A DNA stretch of 64,000 nt from Allokutzneria oryzae (GCF_042429765.1 NZ_JBHLZU010000003.1:62001-126000), one strand, 5' to 3'. Shown: positions 24,738-34,652, counted from the first letter of the stretch. Translations and numbers: made by a program. The notes: generated by a model from the letters alone, not told the origin.

Positions 24738-25186
24738 GCGGAAAGCTGCGCCGTTCGATCGGCATCCCGCCGCTGACGGTCCTCGGCCTCGCCGCGCTCG
24801 GTGTGCCCAGGGTGGTCGCGCACGACCTTTCCCTGGTCGGCCCGCTGGTCAACGGGCTGCTGGTGTTCGTGCCGATCGCGATCTGGATCGCCTACGTGCT
24901 GTGGAAGCGGGTGCCCAACCCCTTCGTGACCCTGCTGGCGGTGGGCGTGGTGTACGGCGTCCTGCTCGGCGTCACCCACCAGATCCTCTGGACGGAGGGG
25001 TTCGCGAGCGACCCGCCCCGGTTGGGCGGCAACCTGGCGGGAGCACTGCCGCCCGCGGTCGAGGCCCTGGTGCTGCGGATCTTCGCGTTCGGCAGCAGCC
25101 TGTTCACCGGAGCACTGATGGGCGCGGGAACCGGCGCGGCCGGCTGGCTGCTGGCCAGACTGGTACCGGCGTTCCGTCCGCAGTAG
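24734..25186 (+). CDS. Four-span membrane protein of unknown function
   Basis: 150 aa, overlapping the upstream membrane-protein gene by 4 nt. Hydrophobic spans include LTVLGLAALGVPRVVA, LVNGLLVFVPIAIWIAYVLW, FVTLLAVGVVYGVLLGVTHQ and a C-terminal SSLFTGALMGAGTGAAGWLLA. No family recognised. It precedes the sensor kinase gene by 61 nt, so it and its partner may be either regulated by or sensed through that two-component system. Confidence 0.68.
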   Translation: MSGKLRRSIGIPPLTVLGLAALGVPRVVAHDLSLVGPLVNGLLVFVPIAIWIAYVLWKRVPNPFVTLLAVGVVYGVLLGVTHQILWTEGFASDPPRLGGNLAGALPPAVEALVLRIFAFGSSLFTGALMGAGTGAAGWLLARLVPAFRPQ

Positions 25187-25247
25187 CCGACCCGTCAGGA
25201 GCAGGACGATCAGCGCACCCACCCAGTCCGTTGACCGGCGGCAACTC

Positions 25248-26372
25248 ATGGTCGACACCGGTCTCGGCATGCTCGTCCTGGTCGCGGTCGGCACCGCCAT
25301 CACCGCGAACATCGGCGGGCCGGCCGCACCTGGGCTGCCCGCCTATGCGTTCGGCGCCTTGTTCGGCGCGCTCATGCTGGTCCGTCGTCGCTGGCCGGTG
25401 GCGACACTCGTCATCTCAGCAGTCGGCCTGCTCGCCTACTACGCGCTGTCCTACCCACCGATCGGTCTCGCCGTACCGGTGGCCGCCGCGCTGTTCTCCG
25501 CGGCCGAGTACGGCCGGCTGTACTGGGCCGTCGGCACCGCCGTGGCGCTGCTGGCCATCTCCACCGGGGTGCGCATCGCCCAGGGCGACGACCTGAGCTT
25601 CATGCTCGGCCTGGAGATGCCGACGTCGGCCGCGCTGATGGCCACGGTCATCGCGCTCGGCGACAGCATCCGGTCGCGCCGCGGCTGGCGCGCCGAGCTG
25701 ACCAGACAAGCCCGCGCCGCCGAACTGGAACGGGAGCGCGAGGCGGCGAGGCGGGTCGAGCAGGAACGCGTGCGCATCGCCAGGGACCTGCACGACCTGC
25801 TGGCCCACACGGTCTCGGTGATCTCCTTGCACACCGACGTGGCCAGGGAGTCGCTTCGCGACGACCCGGACACCGCCGAACGGTCCCTCGCTTCGGCACG
25901 CGCGGCCTGCCGGGACGTCGGCCGGGAGCTACGAGCGACGCTCCACGCCCTGCGCGAGCCCGATGGCACCGACGACGCCCCGGTGCCGGGGCTCGACCGG
26001 CTCGACACGCTCGTCGGCACGGCCACCGCGGCCGGGCTCGACGTGCAAGTCCGCACCAGCGGCCAGCCAGCGCCCCTACCGGCCATCTCGGACGCCACCG
26101 CCTACCGGGTGGTCCAGGAGTCGCTGAGCAACGTGCTGCGCCACGCCGGCGCCAGTACCGTGCGGATCGAACTGGACTACAGCGAGGACACCGTGTTGAT
26201 CCGGGTCACCGACAACGGCCGCGGCGCGCCTGATGACGACCAGCCGAAGGGCTGGGGCATCGTCGGTATGCGGGAGCGGCTCGCCCTGCTCGGCGGCGAC
26301 CTGCGGACCCGGTCTCGCCCGGGGGCGGGGTTCGTCGTCGAAGCCCGCATACCCGCGCGGGTGCAGTCATGA
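25248..26372 (+). CDS. Sensor histidine kinase, NarL/DesK (HisKA_3) family
   Basis: 374 aa. The N-terminal 140 residues contain four to five membrane spans, then a coiled-coil-like segment (ELTRQARAAELEREREAARR). The HisKA_3 box is RIARDLHDLLAHTVSVISL with the phospho-acceptor His in DLHD; the HATPase_c domain follows with VVQESLSNVLRHAGAS (N box), VTDNGRGAP (G1) and GWGIVGMRERLALLGG (G2). It overlaps the LuxR-type regulator gene by 4 nt, its obvious partner. Signal unknown. Confidence 0.9.
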   Translation: MVDTGLGMLVLVAVGTAITANIGGPAAPGLPAYAFGALFGALMLVRRRWPVATLVISAVGLLAYYALSYPPIGLAVPVAAALFSAAEYGRLYWAVGTAVALLAISTGVRIAQGDDLSFMLGLEMPTSAALMATVIALGDSIRSRRGWRAELTRQARAAELEREREAARRVEQERVRIARDLHDLLAHTVSVISLHTDVARESLRDDPDTAERSLASARAACRDVGRELRATLHALREPDGTDDAPVPGLDRLDTLVGTATAAGLDVQVRTSGQPAPLPAISDATAYRVVQESLSNVLRHAGASTVRIELDYSEDTVLIRVTDNGRGAPDDDQPKGWGIVGMRERLALLGGDLRTRSRPGAGFVVEARIPARVQS

Positions 26373-27037
26373 TCCGGGTGGTGCTCGTGGACGACCAGCA
26401 CCTGATCAGGGCAGGGCTGCGGGCGCTGCTGGAACGCGCCGACGACATCGCCGTCGTCGGCGAGGCGGGCGACGCGGCCTCGGGTGTCGAGGTCATCACG
26501 CGGGAACGGCCCGATGTGGTGCTGATGGACATCCGCATGCCCGGCGGTGACGGCATCGAGGCGACCCGCCGCGTCGTCGCCGACCCGAACCTCCACCAGG
26601 TGCAGGTCATCGTGCTCACCACGTTCGACACCGACGAGCACATTCTCGACGCGGTGCGCGCCGGTGCCGCCGGGTTCCTGCTCAAAGACACCAGCCCGGA
26701 CGGCATGCGCGAGGCCGTCCGGATCGTCGCCCGCGGTGACGCGCTGCTCTCCCCCACCGTGACCAGGCGCGTCATGCGGGCCGCCGCGGTCGGCCCAGTC
26801 CCCCGCTCGGGCGCGCTCGACGTGCTGACCGACCGGGAACGCGAGGTACTCGCGAAGGTCGGCGAGGGGCAGTCGAACGCGGAGATCGGGCAGAGCCTGC
26901 ACATGAGCCCGGCCACCGCGCGCACCCACGTGGGTCGCCTGCTCAGCAAGCTCGGCGCGCGAGACCGGGCCCAGCTCGTCGCCATCGCCTACGAAACCGG
27001 CTTGATCACTCCGGGGTCGACCAGGCCGAACACCTGA
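26369..27037 (+). CDS. NarL/FixJ-family response regulator
   Basis: 222 aa. Receiver domain with DD at 9-10, the phospho-acceptor Asp in DVVLMDIRMPGGDG and Lys in FLLKDTSP; C-terminal LuxR-type helix-turn-helix LTDREREVLAKVGEGQSNAE followed by MSPATARTHVGRLLSKLGAR. Translationally coupled to the sensor kinase. Target genes may include the two membrane-protein genes just upstream, as is usual for such loci (inference). Confidence 0.92.
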   Translation: MIRVVLVDDQHLIRAGLRALLERADDIAVVGEAGDAASGVEVITRERPDVVLMDIRMPGGDGIEATRRVVADPNLHQVQVIVLTTFDTDEHILDAVRAGAAGFLLKDTSPDGMREAVRIVARGDALLSPTVTRRVMRAAAVGPVPRSGALDVLTDREREVLAKVGEGQSNAEIGQSLHMSPATARTHVGRLLSKLGARDRAQLVAIAYETGLITPGSTRPNT

Positions 27038-27087
27038 TGTGAGTCCGCGACCCGGCACTGGTTGACGATCCCTCCGAAAGGCATCCC

Positions 27088-27642
27088 TTGATCGACCCGA
27101 TCTGGCTCATCACCGGCAACGCAGGAAAGGCACGTGAGTACTCCGCGCTGCTCGGCATCGACGTCACCACGGTCACGGTAGATCTGCTCGAAATCCAGTC
27201 GCTCAACGTCGTGGAGGTCGTTGAGCGGAAGGCCTCGGACGCCTACGCGAAGCTGCGCAGGCCGGTGCTGGTGGATGACACCGGCCTTTCCCTGACCGCG
27301 TGGAACGGTCTCCCCGGCGCCCTTGTCGCCTGGTGGACCTCCACCGTGGGGGTCCAGGGAATCCTGGACATGGCCTCCGGCGTCACCGACCGCCGCGCCT
27401 CCGTGACGACCGCACTCGGCTACGCCGACGCCGATGGCGTCCAGGTCTTCAGCGGCACTGCCCACGGAACCATCACCACCGAGCAGCGAGGCGACGGCGG
27501 GCTCGGCTTTGACACCATCTTCGTGCCAGCGGGCAGCGACCTCACCTACGCCGAGATGCCCGAGAAGGACAAGAACGAAGTCTCGCCTCGACGACTCGCC
27601 GTCGAGGAGTTCCGCAAGGGCGTGACCCTCTCCACCGTGTGA
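27088..27642 (+). CDS. rdgB: Non-canonical purine NTP pyrophosphatase, Ham1/RdgB family
   Basis: 184 aa, TTG start at 27088 with AAAGG upstream. Signature elements: ITGNAGKAREY (substrate loop), the DLLEIQSLN strand, RPVLVDDTGLSLTAWNGLPG (general base Asp and active-site strand), and GFDTIFVPAG near the C-terminus. The family hydrolyses ITP, XTP and dITP to monophosphates, keeping deaminated purines out of nucleic acids. The protein is shorter and more divergent than the housekeeping enzyme (~200 aa), so it may be an accessory paralogue. Confidence 0.82.
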   Translation: MIDPIWLITGNAGKAREYSALLGIDVTTVTVDLLEIQSLNVVEVVERKASDAYAKLRRPVLVDDTGLSLTAWNGLPGALVAWWTSTVGVQGILDMASGVTDRRASVTTALGYADADGVQVFSGTAHGTITTEQRGDGGLGFDTIFVPAGSDLTYAEMPEKDKNEVSPRRLAVEEFRKGVTLSTV

Positions 27643-28075
27643 ACCGTGCTCGAAACCACGGCGACGGTGGGCGTGAAAGGTCAAGAACGACCGCGGGTGT
27701 CGGCCAGTTCCGACCGCACTTGGTGAACACCAGGACGGTCAGCCCGTGCTCTCCTGTCCGTTGCCGGTGACGGTTGTCCCGATGCCACGCCGCTGGGAAC
27801 CCGGTTGCTGGCAGACGATGCCTGTTCCCATCCCTTGCCCCGCCAAGGGCTCCGCGGGTGGTAGGCCGCCTGCTCGCCTCAGCGATCATGTTCTGCCACA
27901 ACGCTGAGCCGGGAACTCCACGGCGAGGAGACGGGTGGCGGGATCGCCGGTTCTCGGCCGAACGGCCAGTTCTGATCGGCCTTCTGACCGTGCCAGCAGG
28001 TCGCTCTCCTTCCCTACAGTCACCCCGGTTCCCGTCGATCACGGCCGGAACCCGAACCAGGAGGAGGACTTCCGC
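27643..28075. other. Intergenic region, no gene recognised
   Basis: 433 nt between the NTPase gene and the secreted peptidase. Frames on both strands lack a convincing start, codon bias or homology. The last ~60 nt should include the promoter and the AGGAGGAGG ribosome-binding site of the next gene. Confidence 0.4.
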
Positions 28076-29692
28076 ATGAGAGCAGGACGCGACGCCCTCC
28101 GGCGCGGCCTCGCGCTGGGCACCGTGACCTTGGCGATCTCGGCGGGGCTGACCGCCGGGGCGGGCGCCGCGACGCCACCGGCCGGCCCCGACGCCGGCCG
28201 CGCCGCCACCCCCGTGCTCGACTGGGTTCCCTGCCCGTCCCCGCCGGGCACCCAGTGCGCCACGGCCCGGGTCCCGCTGTCCTACCGGGACCCGAACGGT
28301 CCGCAGATCTCCTTGGCTCTGATGAAACGGCCCGCCACCGACCCGCAGCACAAGATCGGCACCGTGTTCACCAACCCCGGCGGCCCCGGCAACCGCGGCC
28401 GGATCCCGCCACGACTGTCACCGGCGGTGGCGGCCCGCTTCGACATCGTCGGGTTCGACCCGCGCGGCACCAACAACTCCACCCCGGTCACCTGCTCCGA
28501 CGACCCGGCCGACGACGCGAAGCTGAGCCCGGTCTTCCCCGTCACCGAAGCCGAGGAGGCCGCGGCGATCCAGCAGGTCGGCGAAGTCACCGCGCGCTGC
28601 GCGCAGCACGCCGGGCCGCTGCTAGGGCACATGTCCACCGCCAACGTGGCCAGGGACCTGGACCTGCTGCGCCGCGCCGTCGGCGACCGACAGCTGACCT
28701 ACCTCGGCACCTCCTACGGGACGCACCTGGGTGAGGTGTACGCCAACCTGTTCCCGCAGCGCGTGCGGGCTATGGCGCTCGACGGCGTGCTGCAACCGCA
28801 GGAGTGGACCACCGGCCGGCTGCCGGGGCAGGGCAACGAGCCCTTCGTCTACCGGATCGGCTCGCACCTCGGTGCCCAGGCCGCGCTGAAGAACCTGCTG
28901 CGGGAATGCGCGGCCCACACCCAGTGCGAGTTCGGCGGGCCCGGTACCACCGAGCAGAGCCTGCACCGCAAGTACGACGACCTGCTGGCCAGGCTGCGCC
29001 GAGGGCCGGTCACCCTCACCAACTCGCACGGTGAGCAGCAGCAGATCACCTACCAAGAGCTGGTCAACCGGATGCTGACCGGGCTCTACGGCTGGGGAGC
29101 CGCCGCGTACCTGACCCCGTTCCTGCAGAGGCTGCACCTCGCCGCCCAGGACCCGGCCACCGCGGCGGCGCCCGTGCAGATCCCCGCGGCGGCTCCGCCG
29201 CGGTTCGCCCGCGCCGACGAGCCGCAGCGGGCGTGGAACACCTGGTGGAGCGCCGTCGCCTGCACGGACTCCGACAACCCGCGCGACCCGCGGGCGGTCG
29301 GCCGCCACGCCCGCCTGGCCGAGGCGGCCGCTCCCGGGTTCGCATCGGCCTGGGTCTACCGCTCGTTGCCGTGCGCGAGCTGGCCGGTGACCGACCCCGA
29401 CCGCTACACCGGCCCGTGGAACCGGCCGACCGCCAACCCGGTGCTGCTCGTGGGCAACCGGCGCGGCGACCCGGCGACACCGTACGAGGACGCGGTCTCC
29501 ACCAGCCACCTGCTCGGCCGGGCCCGCCTGCTCACCGCGGACCTCTCCGGGCACGGCGTCGCCTATGACGGTCTGAACCCGTGCGTGGACCAATGGCTGG
29601 ACGGCTACCTGACCAACCTCGCGCTGCCGCCGGTCGGCACGGTCTGCGCCGCCGTGCGCGGGCCCTTCGACCCACCGGCGGCCACGCGCTGA
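28076..29692 (+). CDS. Secreted alpha/beta-hydrolase, TAP-like family (second paralogue)
   Basis: 538 aa with signal peptide (LALGTVTLAISAGLTAGAGA). Oxyanion loop TNPGGPGN, GFDPRGTNNSTPVTC, nucleophile elbow GTSYG with Ser213, and a C-terminal TAP-like part with VGNRRGDPATPYE (acid) and SGHG (His). It shares the whole layout of the protein at 10421 (about 50 residues longer, mostly in the lid). An AGGAGGAGG site precedes ATG 28076. Probably an exported aminopeptidase or esterase. Confidence 0.87.
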   Translation: MRAGRDALRRGLALGTVTLAISAGLTAGAGAATPPAGPDAGRAATPVLDWVPCPSPPGTQCATARVPLSYRDPNGPQISLALMKRPATDPQHKIGTVFTNPGGPGNRGRIPPRLSPAVAARFDIVGFDPRGTNNSTPVTCSDDPADDAKLSPVFPVTEAEEAAAIQQVGEVTARCAQHAGPLLGHMSTANVARDLDLLRRAVGDRQLTYLGTSYGTHLGEVYANLFPQRVRAMALDGVLQPQEWTTGRLPGQGNEPFVYRIGSHLGAQAALKNLLRECAAHTQCEFGGPGTTEQSLHRKYDDLLARLRRGPVTLTNSHGEQQQITYQELVNRMLTGLYGWGAAAYLTPFLQRLHLAAQDPATAAAPVQIPAAAPPRFARADEPQRAWNTWWSAVACTDSDNPRDPRAVGRHARLAEAAAPGFASAWVYRSLPCASWPVTDPDRYTGPWNRPTANPVLLVGNRRGDPATPYEDAVSTSHLLGRARLLTADLSGHGVAYDGLNPCVDQWLDGYLTNLALPPVGTVCAAVRGPFDPPAATR

Positions 29693-29800
29693 CCTGTCGC
29701 GTGGAAGTCCCGCTCGCACAGGACAACCGAGTCGCGGTCGACGTCGAGGACGCTGTCGTTGGCCAGAGCGCGATCGTCCTCGCCGTGGCGCACCGCTGGC

Positions 29801-30561
29801 TCAGCGTCGGTGTCCGACGAGGTGGAACACCCTGCTGAGCTGCCGGTAGGGGTCGCGCATGCTCGCTTGCAGTTCCACAGCGGCGACGGCCTCCACATCG
29901 GTGGAGGCCAACGGCAGGTCGAGCCAGTCAGCGAACAGCCAGACCCCGTACCACGCCAGGGGATCGACGTCGCCCCGCCGCATCAACTGCGACAGGCCTT
30001 CAACGGTATCGGCTCGTGTCGGCGTTCCCAGTACACCGACCTCGCCGGTTGCGTCGAACGCCGCGAGCGCGTCGGTCCAACGCCTTTCGAGCGCGGGACG
30101 TACCGCCAGCGTCTGCGCGTTGAGCGCCATGACCGACAGCAGGCCCTCGGGGGCCACGCAACGACACAGGGCGTCGAACATCGGCTCGGGCTGCGGGAGG
30201 TACATGAGCACGCCGTGGCACAGCACGCCGTCGAACGTCTCTCCTCCGACAGCCTTGTCGGCGTTCTCGCCGTCGGCTCGGATGAGCCGCATGCGACGCT
30301 GCACGGCGGCGGGCTCGGCCTTCACTCGCTGTTCCGCCTTCGCGAGCATGGCTTCCGAGGGGTCCACGACCGTTACGTGGTAGCCGAGCCTGGCCAGTGG
30401 CAGCGACTGGTGTGCTGCCCCTCCGCCGACGTCGAGGACGGTGGCGGGAGGTTCCGGAGTAGCTGCTGGTGCAGGACGTAGGTGCGTACCCGCCCCTTCA
30501 CCGTGGCGTAAGCGCCTTCTACGAAGGCGTCAGCGAGCGCGGCCCAAGCGTCTTCCGGCAC
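29801..30561 (-). pseudogene. SAM-dependent class I methyltransferase with one frameshift
   Basis: The start (MPEDAWAALADAFVEGAYAT, then YVLHQQLLRNLPP) and the remainder (VLDVGGGAAHQSLPLARLGY, VVDPSEAML, FDGVLCHGVLMYLP) are in different frames. The break falls close to 30440, inside the segment leading to the SAM-binding motif I (LDVGGG). One base change in length would restore a ~250-aa enzyme, so this is either a recent inactivation or a sequencing error. Substrate unknown. Confidence 0.7.
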
Positions 30562-30651
30562 GGTCCGAGTCTGTCACCACTGGCCCGACACCGGGTCCGG
30601 GGTCGTGCCCTTCCGGCAGCAATTCTGGAACGTTCGGTCCGGCGAATCTCG

Positions 30652-31101
30652 TCAGACCGCGTGGGAGTCCGGCGCGCGGTGCCGGGAGCCTCCGGTGGCC
30701 GGGCGGGTGAGCTGGTCGGGAATCGCCGAGTACCACAGCGAGGACGACGGCGGGCGCAGCTCCCGCGAGCGCGCGGACTGGCGGTGCTCCTGCAGGCTGC
30801 CCAGCAGCTCCACGAACCGGTCGTGGGAGGTCTGCGGGTCGAAACCCTCGGCGGCGAGGGATCCCCGTGCCGCCCGCAGTGCCGCCAGCAGCGGCTCGGC
30901 CGTGCCGTGGGTGTCCGTGCGGGCGAACACGGAGAGTTGGGGTTCGATCCTGGCGGCCACGGCGTCGAACTCCACTGCGACCAGTGCGGCGGCGGCGAAG
31001 GGCAGTGGTTCCGAAGGCAGGCGTTCCAATCCGGTCAGCGTGAGCTCAACCGCCTCTCCCAAGGCTTGCAGGCGGTCCTGAAGTGCGTCGTTCTCTCCCA
31101 C
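30652..31101 (-). CDS. Conserved-looking hypothetical protein
   Basis: About 149 aa, soluble, largely helical, no recognised domain. A heptad-like start (ENDALQDRLQALGEAVELTL) and the conserved-looking tail FDPQTSHDRFVELLGSLQEH, LWYSAIPDQL are notable. Good third-position GC supports coding. GTG 31101 has AGGA 8 nt upstream; GTG 31128 is a longer alternative. It lies downstream of the GH1 gene but 135 nt away, so co-transcription is uncertain. Confidence 0.6.
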   Translation of the reverse strand: MGENDALQDRLQALGEAVELTLTGLERLPSEPLPFAAAALVAVEFDAVAARIEPQLSVFARTDTHGTAEPLLAALRAARGSLAAEGFDPQTSHDRFVELLGSLQEHRQSARSRELRPPSSSLWYSAIPDQLTRPATGGSRHRAPDSHAV

Positions 31102-31235
31102 CCCGGCAATCCTAGGGGCGCGGCGCACACGGGATCGACCAGTGCGCGCCGCGCCACGCCATGATCACCCGTCCTGGTTGAGCGATACCGGATAAAGGGA
31201 GCGGGCCGGACGACACGCCCCCTCGTCCCGCACTC

Positions 31236-32645
31236 TCAGTGACCGCGAACGCGGCGGATGGTGTCCCGGTACCACAGGGCGCTCTGCTTCGGAGTGCGCT
31301 TCTGCGTCGCGTAGTCCACGTGCACGATGCCGAACCGCTTGTCGTAGCCGTAGGACCACTCGAAGTTGTCCATCAGCGACCACGCGAAGTAGCCCCGGAC
31401 GTCCGCGCCCTCCTGCCGGGCCTTGGCGACGGCGGCGATGTGGGCGGCGAAGTAGGCCGTCCTGCCGTCGTCGCGGACGTAGCCGGTCTCGTCCGGGGTG
31501 TCGGCGAAGGCGGACCCGTTCTCGGTGACCACCATCGGCAGGCCGGGGTAGTCCCGGCCGAGCCGCACCAGCAGCTCGGTGAAGCCCTCGGGCACGATCT
31601 CCCAGTCCATCGCGGTGACCGGCCTGCCGTAGCGGACGTCGCGCACCACCGGGTGGCCGTCGGCGCCGGTGGTCGCCCCGTCCTCGGCGACGCCGGAGTA
31701 GAGCTGGCTGAAGTAGTAGTTCACCCCGAGCACGTCCAGCGGAGCGGAGATGATCTCCAGGTCGCCGTCGAGCACGGGCAGGGTGATCCCGCGCGCGCCG
31801 AGGTCGGCGACCACGTCGGCCGGGTACTGCCCGCGCACCAACGGATCGGTGTAGATCCGCAGGCCGAGGCCGTCCGCGCGGCGGGCCGCGTCGCGGTCGG
31901 CCGCGGAGTCGGTCGCGGGCGTCGCGGTGCTCATGTTCAGGGTGATGCCGAGGTTGATCGGCTCGGTCGCCGCGGCGCGCATCCGTTGCGCGGCGAGGCC
32001 GTGGCCCAGCAGCAGGTGGTGGACGGCGGAGATCGCGGCGGGGAGGTCCTGCCTGCCGGGGGCCTGCCTGCCCTCGTAGTAGCCCAGCATCGCCGAGCAC
32101 CACGGCTCGTTGAGCGTGGTCCAGTCGCGCACCCGGTCGCTGAGCTTGTCGAAGACCAGCATCGCGTAGTCGGCGAAGCGGTAGGCCGTCTCTCGCGCCG
32201 GCCAGCCACCCGCGTCCTCCAGCTCCTGTGGCAGGTCCCAGTGGTACAGCGTCACCCACGGGTCGATGTCCCTGGCGAGCAGCTCGTCGACCAGCCGGTC
32301 GTAGAAGCCGAGCCCAGCCGCGTTGGCCGGACCCCTGCCACCGGGCTGCACCCGCGGCCACGCAACCGAGAACCGGTAGGTGTCCACGCCGAGCGAGGCG
32401 ATCAGTTCGACGTCCTGCGGCATCCGGTTGTAGTGGTCGCACGCGACGTCGCCGGTGTCCGCGCCATCGATTGCACCGGGGACGCGGCAGTAGGTGTCCC
32501 AGATGGACTGTCCGCGCCCATCGGCGTCCACGGCTCCCTCGATCTGGTAGGCCGACGTGGCCACGCCCCACCGGAAGGACGGCGGCAGACTGGCGATCAG
32601 GTCGAGTTCGGCTTGGGTGGCAACGGGTGTGGCGGTCGTTTCCAC
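31236..32645 (-). CDS. Family 1 glycoside hydrolase, beta-glucosidase
   Basis: 469 aa, the normal GH1 length, without a signal peptide. FRWGVATSAYQIEGA is the N-terminal signature; Glu180 in TLNEPW is the acid/base and Glu375 in VTENGSA the nucleophile; DNFEWSYGYDKRFGI near the end binds the glycone. GTG 32645 is preferred because GGAGG lies upstream. It is the last gene of the ABC importer cluster and should split imported beta-glucosides or oligosaccharides (such as cellobiose) in the cytoplasm. Confidence 0.9.
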   Translation of the reverse strand: METTATPVATQAELDLIASLPPSFRWGVATSAYQIEGAVDADGRGQSIWDTYCRVPGAIDGADTGDVACDHYNRMPQDVELIASLGVDTYRFSVAWPRVQPGGRGPANAAGLGFYDRLVDELLARDIDPWVTLYHWDLPQELEDAGGWPARETAYRFADYAMLVFDKLSDRVRDWTTLNEPWCSAMLGYYEGRQAPGRQDLPAAISAVHHLLLGHGLAAQRMRAAATEPINLGITLNMSTATPATDSAADRDAARRADGLGLRIYTDPLVRGQYPADVVADLGARGITLPVLDGDLEIISAPLDVLGVNYYFSQLYSGVAEDGATTGADGHPVVRDVRYGRPVTAMDWEIVPEGFTELLVRLGRDYPGLPMVVTENGSAFADTPDETGYVRDDGRTAYFAAHIAAVAKARQEGADVRGYFAWSLMDNFEWSYGYDKRFGIVHVDYATQKRTPKQSALWYRDTIRRVRGH

Positions 32646-32715
32646 GATCGGTCCTCCAGACGAGCGCACGAGCGGTTGAGCGGACTTCGGCGGCGACGCG
32701 GCACAGGGCGAGAGT

Positions 32716-33726
32716 TCAGGGCGCGACCGGCTGGCGGGTGTGCAGCCAGCAGGCGACCGCCCGGTCCGAGGCCTCCTCCCCTGCCGGGGCGAGGAGCGCG
32801 GGCGCGGTGGTGGCGCACGGTTCGAACGCGCGCGGGCACCGCGGCTGGAACGAGCACCCCGGCGGCATGGACCGCGGATCCGGTGGCGAGCCGGGGATTC
32901 CGGCCAGCTCCCTGCGCGGACCGCGCAGCGCGGGGAAGGACCGGAGCAGGCCCTCGCTGTAGGGGTGCAGGCAGTCGCGGTAGAGCCGCGAGGCCGGTGC
33001 CGTCTCGACGATCCGGCCGCCGTACATGATCGCGATCCGGTCGGAGAACTCCACCAGCAGCGACAGGTCGTGGGTGATGAACACGACGGAGAAGCCGATC
33101 CGCTCGCGCAGCTCGACGAGCTGGCCGAGGATCTGCCGCTGAACGACGACGTCCAGCGCCGTCGTCGGCTCGTCCATGATCACCACTCGGGGGTCGAGCG
33201 CGAGCGCCATCGCGATCATCACCCGCTGCCGCATGCCGCCGGAGAGCTGGTGCGGGTAGCTGTCGAGCCGGTCGGCGGCGATGCCGACGAGCTCCAGCAT
33301 CTCCCGCGCCCGTGCCCGCCGCGCCGCCGCCGTGCTCCGCGGCTCGTGCGCGGCGATCGCGTCGCAGAGCTGGGTGGAGATCCGGTGCACCGGGCTGAGT
33401 GAGTTCATCGCGCCCTGGAACACCACGGAGACCTCCGCCCACCGGAACTTCCGCAGCCGCGCGGGCGACATCCGCAGCACGTCCACCGCTTCGCCGTCGG
33501 GGGCGTGGTAGACGACCCGCCCGCCAGTGACAACGCCGGGCGGCGGCAGCAGGCGGAGCATGCCGTAGGCCAGCGTGGACTTGCCGCTACCGCTTTCCCC
33601 CGCCAGGCCGAGGACCTCGCCCGCGTGCAGGGTGAGGTCGACGTCGTGCACGGCGCGCACCGCGTCCGCTCCGAGGCCGTAGTCGACGTTGAGGCCCTGG
33701 ATCTCCAGTACCGGCTTTCCCGTCAT
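32716..33726 (-). CDS. ABC transporter ATP-binding protein, oligopeptide/oligosaccharide type (DppD-like)
   Basis: 336 aa. Walker A GESGSGKST, signature LSGGMRQRV, Walker B VVIMDEPTTALD, H-loop ITHD; the C-terminal oligo_HPY extension has the cysteine pattern PPGCSFQPRCPRAFEPC. Overlaps the permease gene by 4 nt. One of two ATPases of a five-gene importer (two ATPases, two permeases, one lipoprotein). Placed beside GH1, such Dpp/Opp-type systems often import oligosaccharides. Confidence 0.9.
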   Translation of the reverse strand: MTGKPVLEIQGLNVDYGLGADAVRAVHDVDLTLHAGEVLGLAGESGSGKSTLAYGMLRLLPPPGVVTGGRVVYHAPDGEAVDVLRMSPARLRKFRWAEVSVVFQGAMNSLSPVHRISTQLCDAIAAHEPRSTAAARRARAREMLELVGIAADRLDSYPHQLSGGMRQRVMIAMALALDPRVVIMDEPTTALDVVVQRQILGQLVELRERIGFSVVFITHDLSLLVEFSDRIAIMYGGRIVETAPASRLYRDCLHPYSEGLLRSFPALRGPRRELAGIPGSPPDPRSMPPGCSFQPRCPRAFEPCATTAPALLAPAGEEASDRAVACWLHTRQPVAP

Positions 33727-34649
33727 CTCCCGACCTCCTGCGCATCCTTTTGTCCACTGTGGACTACTGGGGTGAAGCCGACGCGCATCCTGACGACCCG
33801 GCCCCGCGCGTCCTTGCGCGTCCCCGCCCCACCGCGCAGCCGCGGGTTGGCGTACTCGTCGATGCCGAAGTTGACCAGCGACAGCGCGGTGCCCAGCACC
33901 GCGATCGCCAACCCGGCGGGTACGAACCACCACCACGCACCCTGCGCGAGCGCCTGCTGGCTCTGCGCCCAGAACAGGATGGTGCCCCAGTTCCACTCCG
34001 AGACGCTGCTGACACCGATGAAGGCGAGGGTGATCTCGGAGAGCACCGCGAAGATGACCGTGCCGACGAAGCTGGCCGCGATGACCGCGGTGAGGTTCGG
34101 CAGGATCTCGAAACCGATGATCCGCCACGTCGACTCGCCGGTGGCGCGGGCCGCCTCCACGTACTCCCTGCGGCGCAACGACAACGTCTGCGCGCGCAGC
34201 ACCCGCGCACCCCACGCCCACGACGTGAGCCCGATGACCAGCGCGATGGTCAGGTCCGTGGTCTCCGGCAGCGTGGAGGTGATGATGATGATCAGCGGGA
34301 GCGAGGGGATCACCAGGAACACGTTGGACACCGCGGACAGGCCCTCCGCCGCGGCCCCGCCGAGGTAGCCGGAGGTCACGCCGATGACGACCGACAGCAC
34401 GGTGGCGACCACCCCGGCGACGAGGCCGACGAACACCACTCCCCTCGCCCCTGCCAGCACCTGGCTGAGCACGTCCTGGCCGAGGTGGGTGGTGCCGAAC
34501 CAGTGCTGACCGGACGGGGCCTGCAGGATGTCGGCGCTGCGGGCACTCGGGTCGTAGGGCGCGACCCACGGCCCGACGACCGCCAGCAGGCCGAAGAAAC
34601 CGAGGATCACCAGTCCGACGACCACCTTGCGGTTGCGGACGAAGCGCAT
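33723..34649 (-). CDS. ABC transporter permease, DppC-like
   Basis: 308 aa with an N-terminal span (VVVGLVILGFFGLLAVVGPWV), the HWFGTTHLGQDVLSQVLAGAR motif of DppC proteins, and five more spans. The cytoplasmic EAA loop, EYVEAARATGESTWRIIGFEILPN, contacts the ATPase. The C-terminus extends ~30 polar residues beyond the usual end (GTRKDARGRVVRMRVGF). The last 4 nt overlap the DppD-like gene. Confidence 0.9.
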   Translation of the reverse strand: MRFVRNRKVVVGLVILGFFGLLAVVGPWVAPYDPSARSADILQAPSGQHWFGTTHLGQDVLSQVLAGARGVVFVGLVAGVVATVLSVVIGVTSGYLGGAAAEGLSAVSNVFLVIPSLPLIIIITSTLPETTDLTIALVIGLTSWAWGARVLRAQTLSLRRREYVEAARATGESTWRIIGFEILPNLTAVIAASFVGTVIFAVLSEITLAFIGVSSVSEWNWGTILFWAQSQQALAQGAWWWFVPAGLAIAVLGTALSLVNFGIDEYANPRLRGGAGTRKDARGRVVRMRVGFTPVVHSGQKDAQEVGR

Positions 34650-34652
34650 GGC

